From assembly GCF_014694385.1 (NCBI RefSeq), contig NZ_JAAOCA010000038.1:1-57200 (forward strand): a DNA stretch of 57,200 bases, read 5' to 3'. This document shows positions 8,265 through 16,702 of the stretch, piece after piece (position 1 is the stretch's first letter; every line of letters begins with the position of its first letter). This stretch comes from Pseudomonas typographi. Lineage in GTDB: Bacteria; Pseudomonadota; Gammaproteobacteria; Pseudomonadales; Pseudomonadaceae. Below the pieces are notes generated by a model. The model was not told where the DNA came from. It made no database searches and saw only the letters and a program-made list of their open reading frames with translations. A program made the translations under genes and the position numbers.

Positions 8265-10340
8265 TTACGCAGACAGCGGGTCGTGCGAGGTATCCACCCC
8301 CACCAAGGCCACTTCCGCCGCCGGCGCGAAAACCATCGCGCCGTGATTGAGCTCGCCCACCCAGTTGCCAGTCAGGGCAATTTCGAACCGGTGCCCTTGG
8401 GCGTCTGCTTCTAGATCCTTCAGGTAGGTGCGATCCAATTCGCTATCGTAGGCCACCTTGAGCGTCGTGCCGGTGCCGTCGCCAAAACCCGTATAGCCCA
8501 ACGCCGACACGTCGATCTTATCGCTATAGTCAGCGAAGTTGACGATCAAGTCGTCAAAACTCTGGGTGTCGGTTCGGTAACTATCGCTGGCGGAGGTATA
8601 GACAAATACGTCGTCGATATCATGCTCGCCGGTAAAAAGCTGCACGTTTTCGCCATCACCGCCGTTCAATTGATCGGCGCCCGCCCCGCCTAGGATCACA
8701 TCGGCGCCGGCGCCGCCATTGATTCGATCATTGCCGGCCAGGCCGTAGATGATTTCCGAAAGCGCACTCCCATTGATAACGTCCCCGCCGGAAGTGCCTT
8801 CGACCGTGGGCGGCGTGAACACCACGTTGGTGCTGTTCAACTGCCCGACCAGGTTCCCATCGAACGCCAGTTCGAACCGCTGCCCGGCGGCATCGGCGTC
8901 GAAGCTTTTAAGGTAGGTGCGGGTACCGTCAGCATTGGCCTGCACCGCCAGGGTGCCGTTGTGGCCATCGCCGATCCCGGTGAAGCCCAGTGCGATCAGG
9001 TCGACACGGTCTTGGGTGGGGTCGAAGTCCAGGATACGATCGCTGCCGGTTTGGGTGGCAGTGCGGTAACTGTCGCTTACCTCGGCAAAACGGAAGATGT
9101 CCGCGCCGGTGCCGCCGAGCAGCACATCGCGGCCACCGTTGCCTTGCAGCACGTCGTCACCGCCGAGGCCATGGATAATCTCGGCAGTGTCCACGCCGAG
9201 AAGGGTGTCCTGGCCCCCGGAGCCGTCCACATGTAGCTGGCCATCAGGGCTGCCAAAGGTGGTATCCGGGCTACCGTCGGCGTTCAGGCGGATAATGCCG
9301 AAATCCGAGTTGTTGTTGAGCACGCTCTGGCCGGCAATCAGGATTTTTCCATCGGCCTGCACCGTGACGGAGCGGGGGTTGTTGGAATCATCCGGCGCCA
9401 CTTCGAACGTGGCCTTGCCATCGATACCGAAGCTTGTGTCGAACGACCCGTCGGCGTTAAGCCGCAATACGTTGCCTACGGTGTAATCGGCGCTTTGGCC
9501 CACCACGATGATCTTGCCGTCGGCCTGCACCGTGACCGCCGAAAAGTAATCCAAGCCCAGGGCCGGGTCGAAGTGCAGCACGCCGTTGTCGCCAAAGCCA
9601 GTGTCCACGGCGCCTGTCGCCGTCAGGCGCTCCAGGCTGTATACCGACTGGCCCTCTATATAGAGAGCGCTACCCAGCAAGAAGCTGCCATCGGGCAGTA
9701 CAATAGTAGAAATATCCCCGATATCGTAGTTCCCGGCAGGCTTGAGGGTAACCTGGCCGTTGTCGCCAAAATCAGCGGCCGGGGTGCCATCGCTGTTGAG
9801 CTTGGTCACGGTGGATTGGCCCGCCCCGCGTGCGCTGACGTACAGCGTGCCATCCGGGTTAGCGGAAATGGCGATGCCATCGGCGCTGTAGGTAATGCCG
9901 ATGTTGATGGCGCCGTGGCTACCGAAGGTGTCGTCCAAGGTGCCGTCGCTGTTGAAGCGTTCGACCGTCACGCCACCACTCCGGGGGTGAGCCGAGAGCA
10001 CCTTGCCATCGGCCTGTACCGCCATCACATAGTCTGTGTCGCGCTCTATGTCAGCCGGCACGAGGTCGATCCCGCCCTGGCTGAAGCTAGTGTCCAGGCT
10101 GCCATCCGCGTTGAGGCGGATGACGGAATAATCCGCGCGGGTTTCGTAACTTTCATCTCCCGGTGAGCCCGGGTAGCCATAGGCGGTGTGGTAGGTGTAG
10201 CCGCCGACCAGGATCTTGCCATCGGCCTGCAGCGTAACGCTTTGGTTCGAATCAAGCGCCCCGGTCAGGTCGACCATCACGGTGCCCGGGCCTGTTCTGA
10301 CGGTAGGGGTGGGTGCCGATTTGCTATCGGTTGTTGCCAT
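8265..10340 (-). CDS. Secreted delta-60-repeat / RTX calcium-binding protein
   Basis: The 691-residue protein has no Sec signal. Residues of roughly 30-370 hold six delta-60-type repeats of the form QADGKILVGG...IRLNADGSLDTSFG, predicted to build a beta-propeller. Two RTX segments follow (GLGGDDVLQGNGGRDVLLGG and GLAGNDRINGGAGADVILGG), each with a serralysin-like C-terminal module (DSYRT..Q, D.IDLIALGFTG, ADGTRTYLK, FE..L.G). RTX repeats bind Ca2+ and usually mark type I secretion through the C-terminus; no transporter genes are nearby. ATG 10340 is preferred because AAGGA lies 7 nt upstream; an ATG at 10355 is less likely. A role in adhesion or surface interaction is inferred. Confidence 0.8.
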   Translation of the reverse strand: MATTDSKSAPTPTVRTGPGTVMVDLTGALDSNQSVTLQADGKILVGGYTYHTAYGYPGSPGDESYETRADYSVIRLNADGSLDTSFSQGGIDLVPADIERDTDYVMAVQADGKVLSAHPRSGGVTVERFNSDGTLDDTFGSHGAINIGITYSADGIAISANPDGTLYVSARGAGQSTVTKLNSDGTPAADFGDNGQVTLKPAGNYDIGDISTIVLPDGSFLLGSALYIEGQSVYSLERLTATGAVDTGFGDNGVLHFDPALGLDYFSAVTVQADGKIIVVGQSADYTVGNVLRLNADGSFDTSFGIDGKATFEVAPDDSNNPRSVTVQADGKILIAGQSVLNNNSDFGIIRLNADGSPDTTFGSPDGQLHVDGSGGQDTLLGVDTAEIIHGLGGDDVLQGNGGRDVLLGGTGADIFRFAEVSDSYRTATQTGSDRILDFDPTQDRVDLIALGFTGIGDGHNGTLAVQANADGTRTYLKSFDADAAGQRFELAFDGNLVGQLNSTNVVFTPPTVEGTSGGDVINGSALSEIIYGLAGNDRINGGAGADVILGGAGADQLNGGDGENVQLFTGEHDIDDVFVYTSASDSYRTDTQSFDDLIVNFADYSDKIDVSALGYTGFGDGTGTTLKVAYDSELDRTYLKDLEADAQGHRFEIALTGNWVGELNHGAMVFAPAAEVALVGVDTSHDPLSA

Positions 10341-10549
10341 GGGTTGATCCTTCAAGGTGCAGAGGGAGCCTCATTACTGCAGTGCAGGGCTGGTTCATTG
10401 CACACTAATGGACACACGCCGGCGTATTTGTTTCAGCTCGGGTACAAGAAGTTTGCATAAAAGGCCGGCGTCAGCATCAGTACCGGGGCCGATAATGGTT
10501 CCCATAAAAGGCTTCAGCGACGCCACACCTGCCCTTCGCCACTCACCAC

Positions 10550-10915
10550 CTAAGGTGACTGATCGGCCACGATATTCACGCCCCCCACCCAACGATCGGG
10601 TGGCTGATGGTCGAGCCAGTGGCCCTGGCCGTGCAGTACCGTCTCGCCCAACGCCGTTATGCGGAGCAGGCGTTGCTGCCATTCACCTCCCGGCTGTTCG
10701 TACAGCAGTGGGTGTGGCGCATTGATCAGGGGTTGCAGCAGCGCGTGAAACATTAAATTGCCCAGATAGGGCAATGGCTCGTAGCGCATCATTAGATGGC
10801 CAAATACCCTACCGGCAGGCAGCTCGCCATGCGCCACCAGGATGCGCAGCACCAGCCGCTGGGTCAGGCTCAAGCCATCGCCGGCGCCGGGAAGCTCTTG
10901 CAGCTGCCGCGCCAG
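10550..10915 (-). pseudogene. C-terminal fragment of a DUF1835/DUF3658-type protein
   Basis: From about 10915 the minus strand reads LARQLQELPGAGDGLSLTQR and continues through GRVFGHLMMRYEPLPYLGNLMF to PPDRWVGGV near the end. This is the C-terminal wing of the DUF1835-type proteins: a helix-turn-helix-like tail with the RWVGG ending. The N-terminal domain is absent, and upstream of the break lies an RTX gene in a different frame. No proper start codon or ribosome-binding site belongs to it. It is a remnant left by a deletion or recombination. Confidence 0.65.
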
Positions 10916-11481
10916 TTGATCACATAGGATTGTTCTGAAGGGTTTAGGTCAATGACGTCATTACTGGCCGTGCCATCCACCCGCGCGATGAAATTTTCCG
11001 AAGTGAGCGCTTGGCTCGATGCACCTTGCAGCCGGACTTCGAAGTCATTACCCGCACTGTTGGCCTGGGTGGCCCGGACATAGGTGATATCAGCGGCGGC
11101 GTCATAGCTGACGGTGAGGTCATCCAGGCTCAACCCCAGCGCGGTCAGGTCTAGCCGGCCCTCGGCATTCCAATCGGTGATCAGGTCCGAGTGCGACCCC
11201 TCGGCGTTACCATAGCTATCGCTGAAGTGGGTGAAGACAAAATTGTCCCGGCTAGCGCCGCCGGTCAGGGTGTTTACGCCGGCACCGCCGATCAGTACGT
11301 CGTCATTGCTGCTTGCCACTAAGGTGTCCGCCCCGCCACCCCCTTCCAAGTAGAGGGCGGCTGCGCCACCGACAGCCAAGTCGTCGCTGGCGCGGGTCCC
11401 TTCATAGGCGGTATACACACCGCGGCCTTTGATAACAATCTCGCTGCTTATCGCGGTGATCGTGCCGTCAGTCGAGCTCAT
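10870..11481 (-). CDS. Short RTX calcium-binding protein with a hybrid C-terminus
   Basis: 203 residues. An RTX segment (GGGGADTLVASSNDDVLIGGAGVNTLTGG, residues about 47-75) is followed by one serralysin-type module (NFVFTHFSDSYGNAEGSHSD, LDLTALGLSLDDL, ITYVRATQ), related to the modules in the large RTX protein at 8265. A second domain begins at VDGTASNDVIDLNPSEQSYVI. At about base 10915 the sequence crosses into the DUF1835-type fragment and reads it in the wrong frame (NWRGSCKSFPAPAMA). The native C-terminus, which would carry the secretion signal, is therefore missing. Probably non-functional or at least not secreted normally. Confidence 0.65.
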   Translation of the reverse strand: MSSTDGTITAISSEIVIKGRGVYTAYEGTRASDDLAVGGAAALYLEGGGGADTLVASSNDDVLIGGAGVNTLTGGASRDNFVFTHFSDSYGNAEGSHSDLITDWNAEGRLDLTALGLSLDDLTVSYDAAADITYVRATQANSAGNDFEVRLQGASSQALTSENFIARVDGTASNDVIDLNPSEQSYVINWRGSCKSFPAPAMA

Positions 11482-11756
11482 GAGCGTTCCTCAAAGGCGT
11501 GAGAAAGTAGGCACCAACGGCGAATTGGGCCTGGGCACAAAATCACAAATGGGACAGATTATCTGAGTGTGGTTTAGAAACAGAACAGTTCGTCGTTTTG
11601 ATGTTGTTATGTACGGGCCCTTATGCCCTTCACAGTTTGGTGCCAAATAGTGGGCCGGCTTGTGCATCTACTGAGCCATCAAGGCCTATCGATAGCTGCT
11701 TCAGAGCAAGTCGTCACCGCGCCCCCACGAAGCGGACCGCCCTCCTCCCGCAAGCC

Positions 11757-12083
11757 TCAAAGCGTTTTCTGAAACCGATCGCCCCAGTCCCGCATCGTGA
11801 TCAATATGGGCTCCAGCGACTTGCCCAACTCAGTCAGCTCGTATTCCACCTTGGGTGGCACTTCAGGAAAGACCGTCCGCTTGATGACGCCGTCGGCTTC
11901 GAGCTCACGGAGTTGCAGCGTCATCATGCGTGGCGTTGCCGAGGGCGTGAGCCGACACAGCGCGTTGAAACGCAACTTCCCGGCTAACAGGTGGAAGAGG
12001 ATAACCGGCTTCCACACGCCGCCAATCACTGAAAGTGTCGCCTCGACGGCGCAGCCGGTTCGGCCTGCTTTTCGTCGCTGCAC
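11757..12083 (-). CDS. HxlR-family winged-helix regulator
   Basis: 108 residues from a GTG at 12083, which is preceded by TAAGGAG with a 7-nt spacer. The ATG at 12104 would lie inside the operator-like palindrome and has no Shine-Dalgarno site. The HxlR pattern is visible: CAVEATLSVIGGVWKPVILFHLL, RFNALCRLTPSATPRMMTLQLRELEADGVI and the wing PPKVEYELTELGKSL. Members often bind DNA as dimers and respond to aldehydes, quinones or redox state. It diverges from the quinone oxidoreductase gene at 12188 and very likely represses it and itself. Confidence 0.88.
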   Translation of the reverse strand: MQRRKAGRTGCAVEATLSVIGGVWKPVILFHLLAGKLRFNALCRLTPSATPRMMTLQLRELEADGVIKRTVFPEVPPKVEYELTELGKSLEPILITMRDWGDRFQKTL

Positions 12084-12096
12084 CTGTGGGCTCCTT

Positions 12097-12114
12097 ACTA
12101 TCATTAGTGATAGT
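12097..12114. promoter_or_regulatory. Palindromic operator candidate for the HxlR regulator
   Basis: ACTATCA-TTAG-TGATAGT: perfect 7-bp arms with a 4-nt spacer. It lies directly in front of the GTG start of the HxlR gene (its Shine-Dalgarno is immediately downstream) and 74 bp upstream of the divergent oxidoreductase start. Position and symmetry fit a dimeric HxlR site. Confidence 0.6.
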
Positions 12115-12187
12115 ATCTGCTGAAATTGTACGTACTACTGCAATTAAAAGTGCGTTGCTAGTATGGCTTTTTCCAAGGAGAAGGCAC

Positions 12188-13177
12188 ATGCGTAGCTACA
12201 CACTGACCGGCCAAGAAACTCCGATTCTCCAGCTTTCCACGGCCCCGGAGCCCTTCCCCCACGAGGGAGAAGTCATTGTCGACATCCACGCGGTTTCGCT
12301 GAACTACCGGGATCTGATCGTTGCCGGCGCCAGCGAAGGCGGCGGCATTCCGACCTCTGACGGCGCTGGGGTGGTGTCCGCGCTGGGCACGAATGTCGCC
12401 GGCCTCAAGGTCGGCGACCGTGTCGCCATCGGCTTCATGCCCGGCTGGGTTGAAGGCGAATTCAGCGCTGGCAAACAGGCGACTTCACTGGGTGGCCCAG
12501 ACGTGAATGGCGTGCTGGTTGAGCGCATTGCCGTTTCCGCTGCCGGCGTGTGCCAGATTCCGGACTCCATGACCTTCGAGGAAGCTGCAACGTTGCCGTG
12601 CGCCGGCGTTACCGCCTGGTCGGCACTGTTCGAGCGGCGCCCAGTGCAACCAGGCGAAACCGTGCTGTTGCTAGGGACTGGGGGCGTTTCGATCTTCGCG
12701 CTTCAATTGGCCAAGGCCGCGGGCGCTCGGGTCATTATCACGTCCAGCTCCGATGAGAAGCTTAAGCGAGCCCGCGCGCTGGGCGCCGATCACCTGATCA
12801 ACTACCGCGAGCAGCCTGACTGGGAAGAGCACGTACTGCACCTCACCGATGGCATAGGGGCAAATCTGGCCGTGGATGTGGCAGGGCCCGCCACCCTGAA
12901 CAAGACCCTCAAGGCGACCCGGCACGGCGGGCGGATCTCGCTGATGGGCGTGCTTTCCGGCTTCAACGGTCACATAGATACCGGTTCGATATTGGAAAAA
13001 CGCATCACCCTTCAAGGTATCTACGTGGGCCCCGTTGCGACCTTGAAAGCGCTGATCAAGGTTCCGCTCAAACCGGTAATCGACCGGGTATATGCATTCG
13101 AGCAAGCCGAGGCCGCTTTCCAGAATCTGCGCAGTGCGAGCCACTTTGGGAAGCTCGTGGTACGGGTGGCCGAATAG
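12188..13177 (+). CDS. Zinc-independent alcohol dehydrogenase / quinone oxidoreductase
   Basis: 329-residue medium-chain dehydrogenase/reductase. It has a GroES-like N-terminal domain (HAVSLNYRDLIVA, SDGAGVVSALGTNVAGLKVGDRVA) and a Rossmann domain with GTGGVSIFALQLAKAAGARVI for NADPH. The zinc-ligand Cys/His pattern of classical ADHs is not evident, as in quinone oxidoreductases. The ATG at 12188 follows AAGGAGAAGGCAC; the open frame extends back to 12035 but overlaps the HxlR gene. Likely an NADPH-dependent reductase of quinones or reactive enals, induced through the HxlR protein. Confidence 0.85.
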   Translation: MRSYTLTGQETPILQLSTAPEPFPHEGEVIVDIHAVSLNYRDLIVAGASEGGGIPTSDGAGVVSALGTNVAGLKVGDRVAIGFMPGWVEGEFSAGKQATSLGGPDVNGVLVERIAVSAAGVCQIPDSMTFEEAATLPCAGVTAWSALFERRPVQPGETVLLLGTGGVSIFALQLAKAAGARVIITSSSDEKLKRARALGADHLINYREQPDWEEHVLHLTDGIGANLAVDVAGPATLNKTLKATRHGGRISLMGVLSGFNGHIDTGSILEKRITLQGIYVGPVATLKALIKVPLKPVIDRVYAFEQAEAAFQNLRSASHFGKLVVRVAE

Positions 13178-13290
13178 CCGAACGGCAGGTTCGTTGGATC
13201 ACAGCGTTGCCCGCGCCAATGGCTCAGCAGCCCTACCCCATTGCGCTGGCGGAGCCGGGAGAACGCCAAGTCCAGTTCACCCGTTGGGCC

Positions 13291-14610
13291 TCAATGATAA
13301 GGCGGTAACTCAACGCCATCGTGCCTGGCTGCGCGGTTGTCGCGCCAACGGTAGTAGCGCAGCGCTAACGACGGCGCGACACTCATATAAGCGGGTGCGG
13401 CGCGGATGGGTTCGATGTTCAGCGCCAGTTCGGCAGCGGGCACATCCGTTGCCCAGTCGGCAAGGATGCCGCCCAGCATGCTACCGGTGGGCACGCCTCG
13501 CCCGGCCAACCCGGTCAACGCAACCACGCCCGGCGCCAGCCCATACAGGCGCGGAATGGTTTTGCGCTGCATGTCCAATTCGCCCATCCAGAAGTAATCC
13601 CAGCGTACGCTTTTGGCGATCTGGGGGTGCAACCAGTGCAGCCGCTCGCTCATAACCTGATGGGTAAAGGCCATATCGCGGCCCCGCCTTCCCATGGGAA
13701 ACATCGAGGCCACGATGCGCCCTTCGGCATTGTACTTGTACACGAAAATATCGCCGCGGCCGTCGTGGGTCGTGGTGTTGAGTGGCAATACTTGCTGGCG
13801 CACCGATACTGGCAATGGCTCGGTGGCCGCGACAAAAACCTTCTGGATGCGGAAGGTCTGGTCCAGCCCCGGCCACCCTAGGCGGGAGTAAGCACCCGTA
13901 GCGAAAATCACTTTGTCGGCCAGCACCGAGCCATTGCTGGTATTGACCTGCCAGCGGCCGCCTTGGCGGGCCACGTTGCACACCGCCGACCTGGAAAACA
14001 CCCGGCCACCCTCTTGCACAACAGCCCGCGCAAGGCCGCGGGCATAACCGAGCGGGTTGAGATGGCCGGCAGCCGGGTGGAACCAACCGCCATGGAACCG
14101 CTGGCTTCCAGTCAACGCGCAGGCCTCGTCACGGTCTAGCAACCGGATGCGCTGGCCGACCGCGTTGTACTCGTCGGTTTTCAGCACCAGGCGTGCCATG
14201 GCACTGGGCGTGTGCGCCGCCATTAAGTAGCCATTTTGTTGCCATTCGCAGTCGATGTTGTAGCGCGCGATGTACTGCGCCACCACGGCATTCGCGCCGG
14301 TCTGCCGGGCGATCAATCGCTCGCCATACACAGGCCCCAGCATTTGGCGAATCTGCGGGATCGAATGGTGGTGAAACGTCGGCGTGCAGTGGCCCGCATT
14401 GCGCCCGGAGCCGCCGAAACCGATTTCTTCGGCTTCCAGCAAAACCACGTTCAGCCCGCGGCACGCTAACTCCAGCGCGGTGGCCAGCCCGGTATAGCCG
14501 CCGCCGACGACGCACACGTCGGCCTCAAGGCGCTCATTCAAGGCCGGCGTCGCCACCGGCGCCACAGCCGTGGCAAACCACAGTGAAGTATCGAAGGCCG
14601 AGAACCTCAT
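13291..14610 (-). CDS. FAD-dependent amine oxidase, PuuB-like
   Basis: 439 residues. The FAD dinucleotide fold is at GGGYTG (36-41), ending its strand with E60, and GFGGSGRNAGHC is the DAO-type loop that contacts FAD. The N-terminal FDTSLWFA and the overall layout resemble gamma-glutamylputrescine oxidase and related secondary-amine oxidases. The family oxidises a C-N bond and passes electrons to O2. It is the last gene of the transporter operon, its ATG overlapping the DppF-type stop (ATGA). It probably degrades the imported compound together with the DadA-like enzymes encoded upstream; the substrate is unknown. Confidence 0.85.
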   Translation of the reverse strand: MRFSAFDTSLWFATAVAPVATPALNERLEADVCVVGGGYTGLATALELACRGLNVVLLEAEEIGFGGSGRNAGHCTPTFHHHSIPQIRQMLGPVYGERLIARQTGANAVVAQYIARYNIDCEWQQNGYLMAAHTPSAMARLVLKTDEYNAVGQRIRLLDRDEACALTGSQRFHGGWFHPAAGHLNPLGYARGLARAVVQEGGRVFSRSAVCNVARQGGRWQVNTSNGSVLADKVIFATGAYSRLGWPGLDQTFRIQKVFVAATEPLPVSVRQQVLPLNTTTHDGRGDIFVYKYNAEGRIVASMFPMGRRGRDMAFTHQVMSERLHWLHPQIAKSVRWDYFWMGELDMQRKTIPRLYGLAPGVVALTGLAGRGVPTGSMLGGILADWATDVPAAELALNIEPIRAAPAYMSVAPSLALRYYRWRDNRAARHDGVELPPYH

Positions 14611-15665
14611 ACGGCACTCTCACGGCGCGCCGCTTCAAACAGCGTCTCGCGCTGTTCGTTGAGGGGCGAGATCAACGACAGATCATCACGGATACAGGCC
14701 GTGCCATGCCCCGGCCCGATCATGCGTAGCGGCGGGCGCTCCTGGCTGCAGGCAGGCACCACGTAAGGGCAACGGGTGCGAAACGTACACCCGCTGGGCG
14801 GTGAAATCGGGCTCGGAATATCGCCCTGCAAAACGATGCGCTGGCGCCGCTGCCCCGGGTCCGGCATCGGGATCGCCGACATCAGTGCTTCGGTGTAAGG
14901 ATGGCGTGGCTGGCTGAACAGCTCACGGGTGGGCGCCACCTCCACGATCCGCCCCAGGTACATCACCGCCACGCGGTCAGCGATATGCCCGACCACGGCC
15001 AGGTCATGGGTCACGAACAGCATCGTCAGGTTCATGTGCTGGCGGATGTGCGAGAACACGTTGAGCACCTGCGCTTGAACCGACACGTCCAGCGCGGACA
15101 CCGGTTCATCGGCCATGATGAACTCCGGCTCCAGGGTCAATGCGCGCGCAATGCCGATGCGCTGGCGCTGGCCACCGGAGAATTCGTGGGGATAGCGGTC
15201 CAGATACTGGCTCGGCAAGCCCACGGTCTCCAGGGCTTGCTGCGCTCTTTCCCGGCGCGCTTGGGCGTTTAGCTGTTTGGCGTGAAAACGTAGCGGCATG
15301 CCCAGGATCTCGCCCACGGTCATGCGCGGGTTCAGCGAGCCGTAAGGGTCTTGAAACACCATTTGCATGCGCTTGCGATAGGGTTTGAGCAAGCGGTCGT
15401 TGAATGGGGTGATTTCCGTATTATCGAAAACGACATGCCCGTCCGTAGGGGGGTCGAGCATCATCAGGCTACGGCCCAGGGTGCTCTTGCCCGAGCCGCT
15501 TTCACCGACCAAACCCAGCACTTCGCCACGCGCGATGGACAGATCGACACCATCCACGGCGCGCACCAGGTTGTCATCACGGCCACGGTTGCTGGCGAAC
15601 AACTTCTTGCGCAGCGGGAAGTATTTCTTCAGGCCGATGGCCTCGATCAGGGGCGGCTGTTTCAT
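14607..15665 (-). CDS. Peptide ABC transporter ATPase, DppF/OppF type
   Basis: 352 residues with Walker A GESGSGKST, signature FSGGQRQRIGIARAL, Walker B FIMADEPVSALDV, and the C-terminal oligopeptide-transporter extension rich in Cys and Pro (SGCTFRTRCPYVVPAC). ATG 15665 has AGGAGG at a 6-nt spacing; the adjacent ATG at 15668 gives an ATGA overlap with the preceding stop but only 3 nt spacing. It pairs with the DppD-type ATPase to drive uptake through the two permeases. Confidence 0.92.
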   Translation of the reverse strand: MKQPPLIEAIGLKKYFPLRKKLFASNRGRDDNLVRAVDGVDLSIARGEVLGLVGESGSGKSTLGRSLMMLDPPTDGHVVFDNTEITPFNDRLLKPYRKRMQMVFQDPYGSLNPRMTVGEILGMPLRFHAKQLNAQARRERAQQALETVGLPSQYLDRYPHEFSGGQRQRIGIARALTLEPEFIMADEPVSALDVSVQAQVLNVFSHIRQHMNLTMLFVTHDLAVVGHIADRVAVMYLGRIVEVAPTRELFSQPRHPYTEALMSAIPMPDPGQRRQRIVLQGDIPSPISPPSGCTFRTRCPYVVPACSQERPPLRMIGPGHGTACIRDDLSLISPLNEQRETLFEAARRESAV

Positions 15666-16702
15666 CATGCACCTCCTTGGGCACATTCAACGCTGGCCGT
15701 CAGCTCCTGCCAGCGCAGGCAACGCAACTGGTGACCGTGCTCGACCTCCTCCAGCGCGGGGGCTTGGCTGTCGCAGCGCCCAGCAATGCTGAAGGCGCAA
15801 CGCGGATGGAACGCGCACCCGGCGGGAGGTGCCGCCGGGTCGGGGACAAAACCCGGGATCGTGCCAAGATCCCCTTGCCCCAGCCCTGCGTGTTCGAAGC
15901 GCGGTACGGCGGCGAGCAAGCCCTGCGTGTAAGGCATGCGCGGCGCCGACAACACCTGGGCGACACTGCCCTGCTCCACGATACGGCCGGCATACATCAC
16001 CATCACCCGGTCGGCAATTTCCGCCACTACCCCGAAGTTATGGGTGATGAACAAAATCGCCATGCCATTCTTCTTTTGCAGGTTGCGCAACAGGTCGAGG
16101 ATTTGCGCCTGCACCGTGACGTCCAGCGCGGTGGTGGGCTCATCGGCGATCAGCACGTCCGGCTCCATCGCTAGGGCGATGGCAATCATCACCCGCTGGC
16201 GCATCCCGCCCGACAATTCGTGGGGAAAGCTCTGCATGCGCTGGGCAGGTTCAGGGATGCCGACCTGCTCCAGCAACGCCAGGGCCCTGGCCCGCGCCTG
16301 GGCTTTGCTCAGGTGGTCGTGAAAGCGAATGGCCTCGGCAATCTGATCGCCAACCCTGTGCACCGGGTTCAGCGAGGTTAATGGCTCCTGAAAAATCATC
16401 GCTACCCGGTTGCCGCGCACATGGCGCATCTGCTGTTCGCTCATCGCCACCAAATCGATGGCCCTGCCGCTGCTGTCGGCCACCACCGCGCTGCCTTCGA
16501 TTCGGGTTTTCGGTGCTTGCGCCAGCAGTTTCATCACCGCAAGGCTGGTCACACTTTTGCCCGAACCACTTTCGCCCACCAGTGCCAAAGTTTCGCCGGC
16601 GCGGATGTTGAAGTTAATCCCCTGCACCACCGGCACATAGCCGGCGCCCCGGCGAAAGGCGACGCTGAGATGGGCCACGCTGATCTTTTCATCTGCGTTC
16701 AT
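15665..16702 (-). CDS. Peptide ABC transporter ATPase, DppD/OppD type
   Basis: 345 residues with Walker A GESGSGKSV, signature LSGGMRQRVMIAIAL, Walker B VLIADEPTTALDV, and the OppD-type C-terminal extension (AGCAFHPRCAFSIAGRC). The start is the ATG at 16702, which overlaps the stop of the upstream permease by 4 bp; the open frame to 16807 runs inside that permease gene. Acts at the cytoplasmic face with the DppF partner. Confidence 0.92.
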   Translation of the reverse strand: MNADEKISVAHLSVAFRRGAGYVPVVQGINFNIRAGETLALVGESGSGKSVTSLAVMKLLAQAPKTRIEGSAVVADSSGRAIDLVAMSEQQMRHVRGNRVAMIFQEPLTSLNPVHRVGDQIAEAIRFHDHLSKAQARARALALLEQVGIPEPAQRMQSFPHELSGGMRQRVMIAIALAMEPDVLIADEPTTALDVTVQAQILDLLRNLQKKNGMAILFITHNFGVVAEIADRVMVMYAGRIVEQGSVAQVLSAPRMPYTQGLLAAVPRFEHAGLGQGDLGTIPGFVPDPAAPPAGCAFHPRCAFSIAGRCDSQAPALEEVEHGHQLRCLRWQELTASVECAQGGA

